DNA of 64,000 bases from JAUWCL01 sp964599375. GTDB taxonomy: Bacteria > Krumholzibacteriota > Krumholzibacteriia > Krumholzibacteriales > Krumholzibacteriaceae. A program made the translations under genes and the position numbers. The stretch spans positions 1 through 64,000 of the forward strand of contig CAZREW010000007.1 in NCBI GenBank assembly GCA_964599375.1. The letters run 5' to 3'. The notes under the pieces were generated by a model, which was not told the DNA's origin, did no database searches, and was given only the letters and a program-made list of their open reading frames with translations. This document shows, in pieces, positions 44,255 to 54,591 of this stretch (within the stretch, counting starts at the first letter, position 1; each line of letters starts with the position of its first letter).

Positions 44255-45211
44255 ATGAGACTTCTCACTACTGTCATGGTGATGATATTCGCCCTGTCGG
44301 CGCCCGCGGTGCGAACAGCGGCAGAAGAGGATCATATCCCGGCGGCGATACTTCTATCCTGCACAAATGGAGTAACGGTCGAAAGGAGCGGCGGCACAGC
44401 CGTTCCAGGGAGTTTCGGCCTCGCGCTGTTCGCCGGAGACGAGGTGAAGACCGCGGCCGGATCGGAGGCCGAGATCCATTTCGAAAACGGCACATGGATC
44501 AATGTGGGCCCGAACAGCAGCATGTTGATAAAGGGCGCCGGAACGAGGACCCGGCCCGGGAGCGTAAAGGTCGGCGATGGGAGCTTCGAGGTAGTTCAGA
44601 ACATGCTGCGCCTGAAGGACCCGAAGGGAACCAGCTCTCTCGCAGCGCTCAGATCCTCTCCCGGCAAACCGGAGATCGCGCTGGTATCACCCTGCCAGAC
44701 AAAGGTGCTGTCGGCGAATCCGAGATTCGAATGGGAATCGAACGGTCTCGATGAAGAGCTGCTCCTGACCATCTACAGCGAAAAGGGGATCTATCATACG
44801 GCAAAGGTGCCGGGAGGCTCGAGCTACCTATACCCCGACGGCGCCCCGGTACTCGATCCTGGCGTATCATATTCATGGACGATCGAGACGACCGATCCGC
44901 TGCGGATCCCCCCCCTACGAAGCGTCGCTGCCTTTTTCGAGGTCATCTCGGCGGATGAAGCCGAGCAGATGGACAGGTCTCTCAGGATGATCGATCCGAA
45001 GGAGATCCCCAATACCTCCACGTGCCACTTCCTCAGGGCGAGTGTATACTACGATCACGGGCTCCTCGAGAACTCTATCGCCGAGATGAAAAAAGCTCTG
45101 GCCGATAAAGAAGGAACGAAGGAGATGCACTCGATCCTCGCAAGGCTTTACGCGGAAGCGGGCCGGAACGGGGAAGCGATGTCCGAGTTCGACCATATCT
45201 TCGAGAAATAG
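44255..45211 (+). CDS. Exported FecR-domain protein with TPR tail
   Basis: A 318-residue protein. Residues 1-23 form a signal peptide (MRLLTTVMVMIFALSAPAV). A FecR-like beta domain at about 35-125 carries LFAGDEVKTAAGSEAEIHFENGT and the INVGPNSSMLI stretch. An Ig-like part follows at about 145-225 (PRFEWESNGLDEELLLTIYS), then TPR helices to the end. Unlike iron-uptake FecR it is exported with no TonB neighbour, a class common in kinase-rich bacteria. It is followed by a Ser/Thr kinase gene. Confidence 0.83.
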   Translation: MRLLTTVMVMIFALSAPAVRTAAEEDHIPAAILLSCTNGVTVERSGGTAVPGSFGLALFAGDEVKTAAGSEAEIHFENGTWINVGPNSSMLIKGAGTRTRPGSVKVGDGSFEVVQNMLRLKDPKGTSSLAALRSSPGKPEIALVSPCQTKVLSANPRFEWESNGLDEELLLTIYSEKGIYHTAKVPGGSSYLYPDGAPVLDPGVSYSWTIETTDPLRIPPLRSVAAFFEVISADEAEQMDRSLRMIDPKEIPNTSTCHFLRASVYYDHGLLENSIAEMKKALADKEGTKEMHSILARLYAEAGRNGEAMSEFDHIFEK

Positions 45212-45266
45212 AAAACCGCGGACAGGAACCTGATCTCCACCTGCAGTGCGCTGTCGAAAGGTCCAT

Positions 45267-46781
45267 GTGGGAAAAATCGCCGGATTCGAGATAGTAAGGA
45301 CCCTCGGAGAGGGCGGAATGGGGATAGTCTATCTCGCCCGCGACGAGACCCTCCAGCGCGACCTGGCGGTAAAAGTGCTCCGGAAGAATATGGTCGGATC
45401 AGAGGGACGCGAGCGCTTCATAAGGGAAGCGCGCGCCTGCTCGAGAATAAACCACGCGAATATCGTGACTGTCTATGCGGCGGGCGAGCACCAGGGCGAC
45501 CCTTACATGGCCATGGAGCTTCTCGAGGGCAGGACCCTGCGTGAGATAATCTCGGAGGAAGCGCCTATCGAGTGGCAAAGGGCCGCCTGCTGGATCTCGG
45601 CTATCCTCTCTGCGCTCCAGCAGCTGCATGATGAAGGCATAATCCACCGGGACCTCAAGCCGGAGAATATGATGGTGGGGAGCGACGACGACATAAAGCT
45701 GATGGATTTCGGGATAGCCCATGTCGATTCAGAGGACCAGATCACTGTCGACAATTCCATGATAGGGACGGCCAGGTACATGTCTCCCGAGCAGGCGATG
45801 GGTATGCCTACCGACGCGAGAAGCGATATCTTCTCTATCGGCACGATCCTCTACGAGATACTCACCGGTGAAAATCCCTTCGACGCCCCGCATCCGATGG
45901 CGGTGATGTTCGGCATCACCAATGAGCAGCATGTCTCTCTCGCCGGACGTGAGCCGGAGATACCCGGCGAGCTTGCCGCGATAATTGATAAGGCCCTCGA
46001 GAAGGATCCCGCCGCGAGATTCTCCAGCGCCGGCGAATTCGACCGGGAGCTGTCGGCCCTGACAGAAAGCGCCTGCATGGATTCCGGCGCTTTACGCCGT
46101 GCGCCGCTCTGGCGCAGGATAACCGTACCGGCGGCGATCCTCATCGCCACGACGGCGGTCATCGTATGGGCATTGACGCGAGGCCCGGGGGGCGACCGGA
46201 CGACCGCGCGCCATCACAACAGCCTCGGCCTGAAACACCTGGAAGAGGGGAACAAGGCCGGCGCTCAGGTCGAGTTCAGGAACGCTGTCATTTCCGATCC
46301 AAGGTGGGAAGCCCCGTGGAACAACCTCGCCCTGATAGAACTTGACGATGGAGATTTCGATGAAGCCGACTCCCTGCTCGGCGAAGCTCTCGCGCGGAAC
46401 CCCGAATATGCCGAGGCTCATTACAACATGGGGACGGTAAGGTGGGAAAAGAACGCCCTCGAAGAGGCAGAATTCCAACTGCGCGCGGCGATCGATTCGG
46501 ATCGATCATTCATCCTCGCCTACAATAATCTGGGCAGCCTTCTTATCGCAATGAGACGCCCCGTGGAAGCGGCTGAAATACTCGATAAGGCGCTGTCGCG
46601 ATTCGACTCTTCCCCCTACTCGGGTTCCGACGGGCTGAAGGCGTCTCTTCTGAAGAACAGGGGGATAGCCGCCCGGGATATGGGCGACTCTGACGCGGAG
46701 ACATGGTGGCGGCGTTCCCTCGAGATAAGCCCGGGTAACGAAGAGGTCAGAAGGCTCCTGGAGAGCGTTGGCGCTCTGTAA
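45267..46781 (+). CDS. Membrane Ser/Thr protein kinase with TPR domain
   Basis: A 504-residue kinase. The glycine loop LGEGGMGIVYLARD is complete, with Lys in LAVKVLRK, IIHRDLKPENMM near 127, LMDFGIAH near 148 and GTARYMSPEQA. One membrane helix lies at about 288-307 (VPAAILIATTAVIVWAL), then TPRs to the end on the outside. The frame opens with GTG at 45246, but GTG at 45267 is preferred because AAAGG precedes it and the kinase fold starts at once. It pairs with the FecR protein upstream. Confidence 0.88.
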   Translation: MGKIAGFEIVRTLGEGGMGIVYLARDETLQRDLAVKVLRKNMVGSEGRERFIREARACSRINHANIVTVYAAGEHQGDPYMAMELLEGRTLREIISEEAPIEWQRAACWISAILSALQQLHDEGIIHRDLKPENMMVGSDDDIKLMDFGIAHVDSEDQITVDNSMIGTARYMSPEQAMGMPTDARSDIFSIGTILYEILTGENPFDAPHPMAVMFGITNEQHVSLAGREPEIPGELAAIIDKALEKDPAARFSSAGEFDRELSALTESACMDSGALRRAPLWRRITVPAAILIATTAVIVWALTRGPGGDRTTARHHNSLGLKHLEEGNKAGAQVEFRNAVISDPRWEAPWNNLALIELDDGDFDEADSLLGEALARNPEYAEAHYNMGTVRWEKNALEEAEFQLRAAIDSDRSFILAYNNLGSLLIAMRRPVEAAEILDKALSRFDSSPYSGSDGLKASLLKNRGIAARDMGDSDAETWWRRSLEISPGNEEVRRLLESVGAL

Positions 46782-46783
46782 GG

Positions 46784-46861
46784 AGGGGTCGGGACAGACA
46801 GCTTATGATTCCCCCCTGCGGCATTCCGCTAGCGAAGAGAAACTACGGTCCCGGCCCCTCT
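46784..46861. repeat. Inverted repeat between convergent genes
   Basis: Arms of 13 bases (46784-46796 and 46849-46861) pair fully apart from one G-T, around a 52-base loop that holds a small GCGG-CATT-CCGC hairpin. It fills the gap between the convergent kinase and giant secreted-protein genes and may act as a shared terminator; a T-run is lacking. Confidence 0.4.
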
Positions 46862-46887
46862 ATCAAGCCCTCACGCGGGCTCCCCTA

Positions 46888-49800
46888 TCATCGCAGCAGC
46901 ACAAGTTTCCTCGACATGGAATGCTTGCCGGCCGTTAGGCAATAGAAGTAAACGCCGCTTGCCACCCTGCTGCCGTTGTCGTTCGTGCCGTCCCATGTCA
47001 CGCTGTAGAAGTCGGCCCTGCAGTGGCCGTCGACCAGCGTCTTTATCCTGCGCCCGGCGACATCGTACACGGCCAGATTCACGGGCCCGTCCTGCGGAAC
47101 GGTAAATCTTATCTTCGTCAGCGGGTTGAACGGGTTGGGCACGTTCTGCGAAAGGCTGAACACCGCCCTTATCTCGACCTTGTACGGGCCGAAGACAAGC
47201 CTGGATCCCTCCCCTGAGATCTCCTTCAACATATAATAATAGGCCCTGTTGAGAGAGACATCCTCGTCGAGGTATTCATAGGACGCGCCGGTAGGGATTC
47301 CCCTGCTGGGCACATACTCATCCGTGATTACTTCGTACTCACCGTATTCCTCTTCAGAGCGGAGGATCTCGAATCCGGTCGTATGCAACTCCACCGATGT
47401 CTCCCACTTCAGGAGCGCTCCTCCGTCGCCGGCCTCTCCTCTGAAGCTCGCCAGGGACACGGCGATGGGAAACACTATACTGAACGGCTCGGGGCTCATC
47501 CCCATCCCGATATCCACGCCTGAGTCGTCATAGAGTACCACCATCATTCTGCAGAGGTCATACGCCTGCAGGGGAGTGATCCATATGACGCTGCCGTTGT
47601 CGGGTATACCCGTAACGACCGGAGCCCACGTCTCTCCGTCGTCGTGCGACCAGAGGACATCGACATGGCCGATCTCGTATTCTGCAGGAGAGACCCACGT
47701 CACCACGACCTGTGATCCCGGCCAGAGGCTGCACGCGGTCGGATGGGTGACGGTCGGCCTTACGGTCTGGATCGTATCAACCCCGACGAACTCCCTTCCG
47801 CGGACCATTCCCCTTATGGTCACAGGCACACTGTTTCCCTGCGGCATTGCCTCCTGGAAGAGCAGGCGGTCAAAGTACACGGTCAGCTCGTCGATTCCAT
47901 CCAGGTCGTCGTCGGCTATCCTCCACCTGTCGGTCTGAGCGTGTATCAAGTCCTGCATCATTATCGAAGAGAGGTCGACTTCTCCGGCAAAATAGATCCC
48001 GGGCAGCCCGATGCTCGCCGCTATCCACCGGCTTCCCGATCCATCTTCGGACATCCTCGGTGTCACCGAGACATCCGCCGCGACAGGCCCCGACGGCACT
48101 GATGACGTGTTCAGGATGGTCACGGTCCCGTCGCCCGCGTTGGTAACGACCGCCGTACCGGACCCGGAAGGATCAAAGGCGATGTCGGCCGGGCTTGAGC
48201 CGACGAGGATCGAATCTACCAGCGTGATCTGGATCTCGGGCGGCGGGTAGCTCGTTCCCGGATCGAGGGCACCGATGGAACCAAGGACCTCGATCGAATA
48301 GACTATCAGGTAGTCGGAGTCATCGAGGATGATATAGAGCAGGGCCCCGTCGGGAGACACCGTGATCGACTTGGCCGTCGATCCGGCACCGACCCTGGCA
48401 ACGACAGCGTTCTCCGTGGAGCTTCCGGGCTGTACGTCTATCAGGAGGACTTCTCCCTCGGTCGTCAACAGTATTACATAGGCCCCGTCCGGAGTGACCG
48501 TGACGCTCTTCGTCGCTGAGCCCGTTCCCACGGTTGCAGTGATCCCGTTGGTCAGCGGGTCGACTATCATGAACCCAGTATCGGTGCCGACGAAGATCCT
48601 CGTCCCGTCCGGCATGACAGTGACACTGCGGGAGCTGGAGCCGGTGACTATGGTGGCAACGACGGCATTGTAGGTCGCGCTGCTCACGTCGCTGTCTATC
48701 ACGCTGAGATCGCCTGATCCAGCGTTGACAACATAGACCCTGTCGCCGTCCGGGTGCACGGCTAAGTCCAGCGGATTGAGACCGACCTGCACAGTGGAGG
48801 CAACGGCATTGAAGACAGCCGCGGAATCCGGATCAGCGCCTATCACGCTGATGTTCCCCGACCCGAAATTGGCCACGTACGCATAGATCCCCTGGGGATG
48901 CATCGCGATGGCGGCCGGCAGATCTCCCACCGGGATGCCCGGGTAAGCGTAAGTCCCGAGTATATCGATGGGGATGACGACGCCGGCATCGGGGCTGACC
49001 GCGTAAGCGGTCGAGCCGTCCGGTGTCACTGCTATGCTCTTGCCCGCTACCCCTATGTCAACGGTGGCGAGGACCTCGTCGACGGGAGATTTGCTGGGCA
49101 CAAGCACGGTAAACGGCAGAGCGTTAGAAGTGACACCGGCCGCGGAGACCTTGACATATCCGGGTAACGCGCCCGAAGGCACCTTGACCTTGACGTAATC
49201 AGTCCCCGATTCATAAGGGACCGCCTCGGCGCCGTTGAAGAGCACCCTGTGGTCCTGCGGAGATTCCTCGAAGCCAGCCCCCGAGATAGTTAGGTTCAGG
49301 CCTGCCGCCGAACTGGGTGGGCTTATCGACGTTATATTGATCGGCGTCTTAACCCCAGTGCTGAACCCGGACACGCCGGGGTTAGTAAGGGCCCCGCCGG
49401 CTGCGTCGAGGATCCCGCTCGTGTACGCGAGGTCGTATTCTTCCTCATATTCCAGAGAAGCATACGGCATCAGGGCCACTTTCCTGTTTCCGTCTGAATA
49501 TCCCGTCAGAGCCGCCAAAGGAACGCTCTCCCCGCTGACATTAAGGTGAAATGTGCCGCTGGTGACCGTACCCGGGTCGACAGGCTTGCTGAAGGTCACC
49601 TGCAGCCCCGTCGTCACGCTGACGTCAGTCTGGAAAGGAACCGGCCGGACCCGCACTACCGACAGCGGCATAGTGTCCGGATCGGGAAACGCGATTGCTT
49701 CGAAGACCAGAGGCGATCCCGAAAGTCCCTGCGCGCTGGCACTGACATGCTGCGTTCCTTCGGCGCTGCCCAGGACCCAGTCGACTGACGCGTATCCGAG

Positions 49801-52800
49801 AGCGTCAGTGACGGCGACACGGACCGTCAGCCCGCCGGTGAAATGCCCGTCCGCGGCGATGAATGTGACCGGCACGCCCTCGGCAGGGATACCGCCGCTT
49901 CCGGTGACAAGGACCCTCAGCGGCACAGCGAGCATCCTGTCCACGACACCGGCCTGCAGGTTCCCCGAGGCGATCGATATAGCCGCCGCCTCGGCATAAT
50001 CATAGAAGTAGACGCTGTCAGGGTATGGTCCGGCCGAATAGAGCCCGGCGGCATCGGGCGTGAAGGCGAATTCGGCGGTCATCTTGAACGACGGATCGTA
50101 ATAGCCGCTCCCGATCGTATCGGGATCGGCCGTAAGGTCGATATTCCAGTATCCCGACGACTTGATCTGGACGGTCGCCATCTCTCCTCTCGGCGAGACG
50201 GCGATCCTCTCGGGCGCGATGGGAAGATGCCCTGCCGCGGGCAGTTCCAGCACGTCCGGACATGCGACCGGGACCGCCGGATCGGAGGTATCCAGCGTCA
50301 CGACCGTCCGCCGGCGTGTCTGATCGAAGAGTATGGTAAGGACCTTGCATTCGGAACCATCGGGAAGGAAATCGAGATCCTGCGGTGTCGGTAAAGGTCC
50401 GCCGTCCGGATACCCGGGCATCTCCACCGAAGCCACCTGAGCGAGATACGTCGCGCTCAGTGGATCCACATCGAGGACGATGACGCTGCTGCTGGACCTT
50501 TCAGTGAAATAGGCGTACCTGCCACCAGGATGGAAGGCGATGCCCGAACATCTTATCTGTTCGAAAACGGCCAGGACCCCGTATTCTGTCGGTGAACCCG
50601 GCCTTATATCTACCACCAGTACCAGGCTTTTCACGAAATCAGCCGCGATCAGCAGTTCGCCGCCGGGGCTGGTCTCCACACGTATGATACGGTAAAAATA
50701 GTGTCCAAGGCCTGTCAGGTCGACCTCGCCTACCCGGCTTCCATACTCTCCCGACCAGCGGTCTATGGAATAGGCCACGAGCCGTATCGGACTGCTCGGT
50801 ATCGCCGTGAAGGCGCGCTTCCCGTCGGGCGTGACCGCGATATCCTCGATCCTGCCCGGCGCTATATCGAATGTATTGACCGGCTGGTTGTACGCGGGGC
50901 TTCCCGGATCGATGTCGATGATCCCCATCTCACCGGTCATCCCACCGACTACGGCTATTCCGCCGGTCGGCGGGATGGCTATCGTCTGCTCGAGCAGCCA
51001 GCCAGGCGAGGCGTCGATCACGCCCGCCAGCCTCTGGACTCTGTGAGCGGCTGGGGAGCTCATTATCTTCATGTAGAGCGGGTTGGAGACCTGCGCCGCG
51101 GGCCGGCCCTCCCCGGGGGGCGCCGGCGGGTCGTAGATCACGTCGACGGGTCCGCTCGCCGCCGAATCGGGGACCGTGACAACGATCGAAGTGCCAGTCG
51201 CGTGCTCCGGCTCGACGAGGACCGGCGAACCGGCCGGACCGGCGAACCTGACATCCAGGTCTCCCGTCACCGTCCCGAACCCGTCCCCCGCGAGGACGAC
51301 CTTCGATCCGGGGACCGCCGCGCGCCTGGACATGCTCCTGAGCGTAGGTCCTAGACCGATCGCCGTGACTACGAGCTGCCTCGAGCTCTCGATCACGGAG
51401 AAGGCATAGTCGCCTTCGTTCGAGAAATCCAAGTCGACAGGCTGCGGGTCCTGAGCCAGAGTAGCCGCGACGCTCCTGAATGTGCTTCGGGATTCATCGA
51501 GGTCTATCACATCGATCAGGTTCAGTTCGCGGTTCGCGACGTATAGGTATTTCCCGGTCGGCGCTATGGCTGTTCCCCTGAGATGCCCGCCGGTGTAGAT
51601 ATCCTGCACTTTGAAAAGCCCGGCGAGCGAGACGACCGTCACGTTCCCGTCTCCCCCGCTCACGTAGGCCCTCTGTCCTGTGGGATCTATGACGAGATCC
51701 CTCGGATCGCTGCCCGCCGGTATCGAGGCGAGAAGAGTATCGGGGCCGAGGTCGTAGACCAGCATCCTGCCTGTACCTGTAAGAGCGGCCAGCATCCTGC
51801 CGGACGGATCGACGGCCAGCTTCCCGCGCAGCGATGCCTCAACGGGTATGATCGCTCCGATCTGCTCGTCGAGCGTCCCGCTTCCGGCCTGGATATCCCA
51901 GATCTGTATGACATTTTTATCGGTCGGTACGTATGCCTTTTCGCCTCCGGGATCGATAGCTATCCCTGTCGGGCCGGCGTCGGCATCGATCTCGTATAGC
52001 ACCTGGTTGAACAGCCCGGCATGCGCCGGATCGGTGTCTATCACGTAGATCTTCCTGTTCAGCCTGTTTACTCCATAGGCCCTGGCGCCTCCAGGGGTCA
52101 GCGCGATATCCCCGAGCCCGCCTTCGACTGGGATCGATTCGACCGATAGATATCCCGCATCCTCAGCATCGATCACTACCGCGGACGCGCCCGCCGAAGT
52201 AGCGGCATAGGCATAGCTGCCCCCTGCGTGCACCTTCACGGATCTCGGCACCGCGCCGAGCTGTGCGGCGCCGGTCTGGAATCCGCGTACGATCTCCCCG
52301 GAGGCAAGTACGGTGAATGTCAGGCCGTTGCTCGTCTCAACGCCGTTGAAGACAGTGACCAGGCCGGTGCCTGCGCCGTCCGGCACGGTTACGACGAGCC
52401 TCGTGGGGGAGGCATCAGTCACCAGGGCGGGCAACGCGCCGAAATACACATCGTTCAGCGAAGGGACCGGATTGAACCCGACACCGCTTATGACCGCGAT
52501 AGAGCCCGCCACGCCCCTGCTGGGTGAGAGGTTCATGATCGCCAGCGCTGGCACAGGCTCCGTCGTGAAATAGGAGACGAACTCGGCGGCCAGCCCGTTT
52601 CCATACTTGTCCTTCAATCCAGTCCCCAGCGTAAGGTCGTACCTCGTAGAGTAAAGGAGAGCCGCGCCGGGAGTGAACGCCAGGACAGAGTCGTCATCGA
52701 GCACAGCCGCCGAACCGGTGATAAAGGTGCTGTCCCCGTCAAGGAGCCTGAAGTTCCCCGGAATGGTAGTATAATCCACGGGCTCGTCGAACCTTATCTT

Positions 52801-54036
52801 CACTACTGCATTTACCAGAACGCCCGTGGCCCCGGTAGCCGGAGTCATCGAAACGACCGAAGGTGGCGTCGTGTCCAGGTTCGTTATGACTTCGATACCG
52901 GAGGCTGTAGAGCCGCCGGACACGGTCAGTGGATCCTTCGCCGACGCGTCGTCCGAACTTGACTCGGCAAGATCCCAGTACTCCGGGGGGAAGAGATCGA
53001 CGGCGATCGAGTCCACAAGAGTATTTATATAGCATGGGCGGAGATACCCCATGGATGAAGTGCCGTCGATCGGGTGAACGGCTACATAGTAGCTGCCGTC
53101 AGCCATGCCGGCGAACGACCAGCTTCCGTCGCTGAAGGTATACTCGCACGCGACGGTATCGCCTCCCGCAGCGTCGATGGCGAATACCGCGGCGCCGCCT
53201 ATCCCCTCGCCCGTAAGTCCATGGACGACCCTTCCCGCTATCCGGTTCGCGGCGGCGAGAGCGGCCGGGGAGGAGTAGGCCTTGAAGAAAGCAAGCTTGT
53301 CCTCGGTCTCGAGAGACGCGGCCTCAGTACCGGATGGCAGGACGAAGAACATGGTCGATGACCTGACCGCCGAGTGGGCGATCCCGAACATGTGTCCCGC
53401 CTCGTGAGTGGCGATGCTCTGGATATCCAGGCCTGATATCCCCGCTGTCGGGGTCCTGAAATCCATCGCCGGGTTGAATATCATGTCGGCGTCGAATATC
53501 TGGCCGGGCCTGTAATAGACCGAGTTGTATGTCGTGTCTACCGTGAACGATGTCGAGATCCCGACCGCCAGAACGCTCGAGGGAAAGGGGAACTCGCTGT
53601 CCCTGAAGGTGACCATGTTGATCAGATCCATCGCGTCGGCACTATGGCGCGCGACAGTGCCGCCATAACTGACTGTGAAATCCGTTCCGGGAATGGATGC
53701 CCAGGCCTCGATCCCGTTCTGGACAGCGGCGAAGTCGCTCCCGTCTCCGATAGAGGGAGCTCCGTCTTCCTGTATGTAATAGACGAACGGCAGGTCTGCC
53801 GAGACCCAGAATTCCGTGTGCCTGGTGCTGGCCGGGTCGTCGATGCACCCGTCGCCATCGCGGTCGAAGAATGACGCGTTCTCGCCGGGACACGCGTCCA
53901 CTGAGTCGGGGACGCCGTCTCCGTCTGCGTCGCCGGGAATCCCGGGCAGATACCTGATACTACCCCGCGCGCCGAGGCCGGCGGCAAGAAGGATCACAGA
54001 AACGAGAACGAGAGCCGTCTTTCGAGTATTCATCAT
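46888..54036 (-). CDS. Giant secreted metzincin with beta-propellers and C-terminal sorting domain
   Basis: A 2382-residue exported protein. After a signal peptide (1-26) come calcium-type repeats DADGDGVPDSVDACPG and DRDGDGCIDD. A matrixin-like zinc site, HEAGHMFGIAHS, lies near residue 209, with a Met-turn SSTMFF after it. Two SbsA-type Ig domains (about 393-505 and 1455-1560), three IPT/TIG domains, a Big_1-like domain and three YVTN-type propeller blocks (about 590-890, 1010-1330, 1650-1920) follow. The end, NVPNPFNPLTKIRFTVP to the final KLVLLR, is the FlgD-like/type IX-style tail. The true start may be ATG 54033, better spaced from AAAGGAGG. Confidence 0.93.
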   Translation of the reverse strand: MMNTRKTALVLVSVILLAAGLGARGSIRYLPGIPGDADGDGVPDSVDACPGENASFFDRDGDGCIDDPASTRHTEFWVSADLPFVYYIQEDGAPSIGDGSDFAAVQNGIEAWASIPGTDFTVSYGGTVARHSADAMDLINMVTFRDSEFPFPSSVLAVGISTSFTVDTTYNSVYYRPGQIFDADMIFNPAMDFRTPTAGISGLDIQSIATHEAGHMFGIAHSAVRSSTMFFVLPSGTEAASLETEDKLAFFKAYSSPAALAAANRIAGRVVHGLTGEGIGGAAVFAIDAAGGDTVACEYTFSDGSWSFAGMADGSYYVAVHPIDGTSSMGYLRPCYINTLVDSIAVDLFPPEYWDLAESSSDDASAKDPLTVSGGSTASGIEVITNLDTTPPSVVSMTPATGATGVLVNAVVKIRFDEPVDYTTIPGNFRLLDGDSTFITGSAAVLDDDSVLAFTPGAALLYSTRYDLTLGTGLKDKYGNGLAAEFVSYFTTEPVPALAIMNLSPSRGVAGSIAVISGVGFNPVPSLNDVYFGALPALVTDASPTRLVVTVPDGAGTGLVTVFNGVETSNGLTFTVLASGEIVRGFQTGAAQLGAVPRSVKVHAGGSYAYAATSAGASAVVIDAEDAGYLSVESIPVEGGLGDIALTPGGARAYGVNRLNRKIYVIDTDPAHAGLFNQVLYEIDADAGPTGIAIDPGGEKAYVPTDKNVIQIWDIQAGSGTLDEQIGAIIPVEASLRGKLAVDPSGRMLAALTGTGRMLVYDLGPDTLLASIPAGSDPRDLVIDPTGQRAYVSGGDGNVTVVSLAGLFKVQDIYTGGHLRGTAIAPTGKYLYVANRELNLIDVIDLDESRSTFRSVAATLAQDPQPVDLDFSNEGDYAFSVIESSRQLVVTAIGLGPTLRSMSRRAAVPGSKVVLAGDGFGTVTGDLDVRFAGPAGSPVLVEPEHATGTSIVVTVPDSAASGPVDVIYDPPAPPGEGRPAAQVSNPLYMKIMSSPAAHRVQRLAGVIDASPGWLLEQTIAIPPTGGIAVVGGMTGEMGIIDIDPGSPAYNQPVNTFDIAPGRIEDIAVTPDGKRAFTAIPSSPIRLVAYSIDRWSGEYGSRVGEVDLTGLGHYFYRIIRVETSPGGELLIAADFVKSLVLVVDIRPGSPTEYGVLAVFEQIRCSGIAFHPGGRYAYFTERSSSSVIVLDVDPLSATYLAQVASVEMPGYPDGGPLPTPQDLDFLPDGSECKVLTILFDQTRRRTVVTLDTSDPAVPVACPDVLELPAAGHLPIAPERIAVSPRGEMATVQIKSSGYWNIDLTADPDTIGSGYYDPSFKMTAEFAFTPDAAGLYSAGPYPDSVYFYDYAEAAAISIASGNLQAGVVDRMLAVPLRVLVTGSGGIPAEGVPVTFIAADGHFTGGLTVRVAVTDALGYASVDWVLGSAEGTQHVSASAQGLSGSPLVFEAIAFPDPDTMPLSVVRVRPVPFQTDVSVTTGLQVTFSKPVDPGTVTSGTFHLNVSGESVPLAALTGYSDGNRKVALMPYASLEYEEEYDLAYTSGILDAAGGALTNPGVSGFSTGVKTPINITSISPPSSAAGLNLTISGAGFEESPQDHRVLFNGAEAVPYESGTDYVKVKVPSGALPGYVKVSAAGVTSNALPFTVLVPSKSPVDEVLATVDIGVAGKSIAVTPDGSTAYAVSPDAGVVIPIDILGTYAYPGIPVGDLPAAIAMHPQGIYAYVANFGSGNISVIGADPDSAAVFNAVASTVQVGLNPLDLAVHPDGDRVYVVNAGSGDLSVIDSDVSSATYNAVVATIVTGSSSRSVTVMPDGTRIFVGTDTGFMIVDPLTNGITATVGTGSATKSVTVTPDGAYVILLTTEGEVLLIDVQPGSSTENAVVARVGAGSTAKSITVSPDGALLYIILDDSDYLIVYSIEVLGSIGALDPGTSYPPPEIQITLVDSILVGSSPADIAFDPSGSGTAVVTNAGDGTVTILNTSSVPSGPVAADVSVTPRMSEDGSGSRWIAASIGLPGIYFAGEVDLSSIMMQDLIHAQTDRWRIADDDLDGIDELTVYFDRLLFQEAMPQGNSVPVTIRGMVRGREFVGVDTIQTVRPTVTHPTACSLWPGSQVVVTWVSPAEYEIGHVDVLWSHDDGETWAPVVTGIPDNGSVIWITPLQAYDLCRMMVVLYDDSGVDIGMGMSPEPFSIVFPIAVSLASFRGEAGDGGALLKWETSVELHTTGFEILRSEEEYGEYEVITDEYVPSRGIPTGASYEYLDEDVSLNRAYYYMLKEISGEGSRLVFGPYKVEIRAVFSLSQNVPNPFNPLTKIRFTVPQDGPVNLAVYDVAGRRIKTLVDGHCRADFYSVTWDGTNDNGSRVASGVYFYCLTAGKHSMSRKLVLLR

Positions 54037-54048
54037 GATCCTCCTTTC

Positions 54049-54591
54049 CTACCGGTCGCCGAGAGCTTTGTTGATGAACGCTTCCAGAGGGACCTTTTCC
54101 ATGCGGGCACTTCCTGCGCCGGGCGCGCTGAGCATTTCGACGTCGTCGAGCGAAGCGCGGCTGACGAATGGCCTGCCGCTCCCGTCGCGTTCGATATCGT
54201 ATTTGCCCTGGGAAAGCCCGTAGATCATGAACCTGTCGTCTGTGAACGGTTCGAGGAAGAGCAGCACCTCTTCGCCCGGACTCCAGTCGAGCGCGCCTTC
54301 CACCTTCATCTGTACGTGGCCGACCGTGCCACCGAGCTGGACGACGCCGACATCGCCTCCGGCGCCTCCCTTGTAGGACCTCTCGACGGCAACGCGCGTC
54401 TCGGTCAATATCTTCGTGTGGCTACCGTTCCAGTATGACCTGACGCCGGTCACTGTTCCCTGGACTATGTGCGTGGATTCCCTGCCCATCTGTTGCGGGC
54501 TTCGGTAGATGATCTGGGTCGCCTGAGCGCATGACGTCAGGATAAGCAGAACAGGTATCGAAACCCGCAGGATCGAAGCCGTATTCCTCAT
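54049..54591 (-). CDS. Small exported protein paired with the giant metzincin
   Basis: A 180-residue protein with a lipoprotein-like signal: MRNTASILRVSIPVLLILTS followed by CAQA. The mature part is beta-rich (HIVQGTVTGVRSYWNG, TRVAVERSYKG, GEEVLLFLEPF), resembling an OB-like fold. No family is assigned. The giant metzincin gene starts 12 bases downstream, so the two are co-transcribed; an inhibitor, chaperone or substrate-binding partner are possible roles. Confidence 0.75.
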   Translation of the reverse strand: MRNTASILRVSIPVLLILTSCAQATQIIYRSPQQMGRESTHIVQGTVTGVRSYWNGSHTKILTETRVAVERSYKGGAGGDVGVVQLGGTVGHVQMKVEGALDWSPGEEVLLFLEPFTDDRFMIYGLSQGKYDIERDGSGRPFVSRASLDDVEMLSAPGAGSARMEKVPLEAFINKALGDR

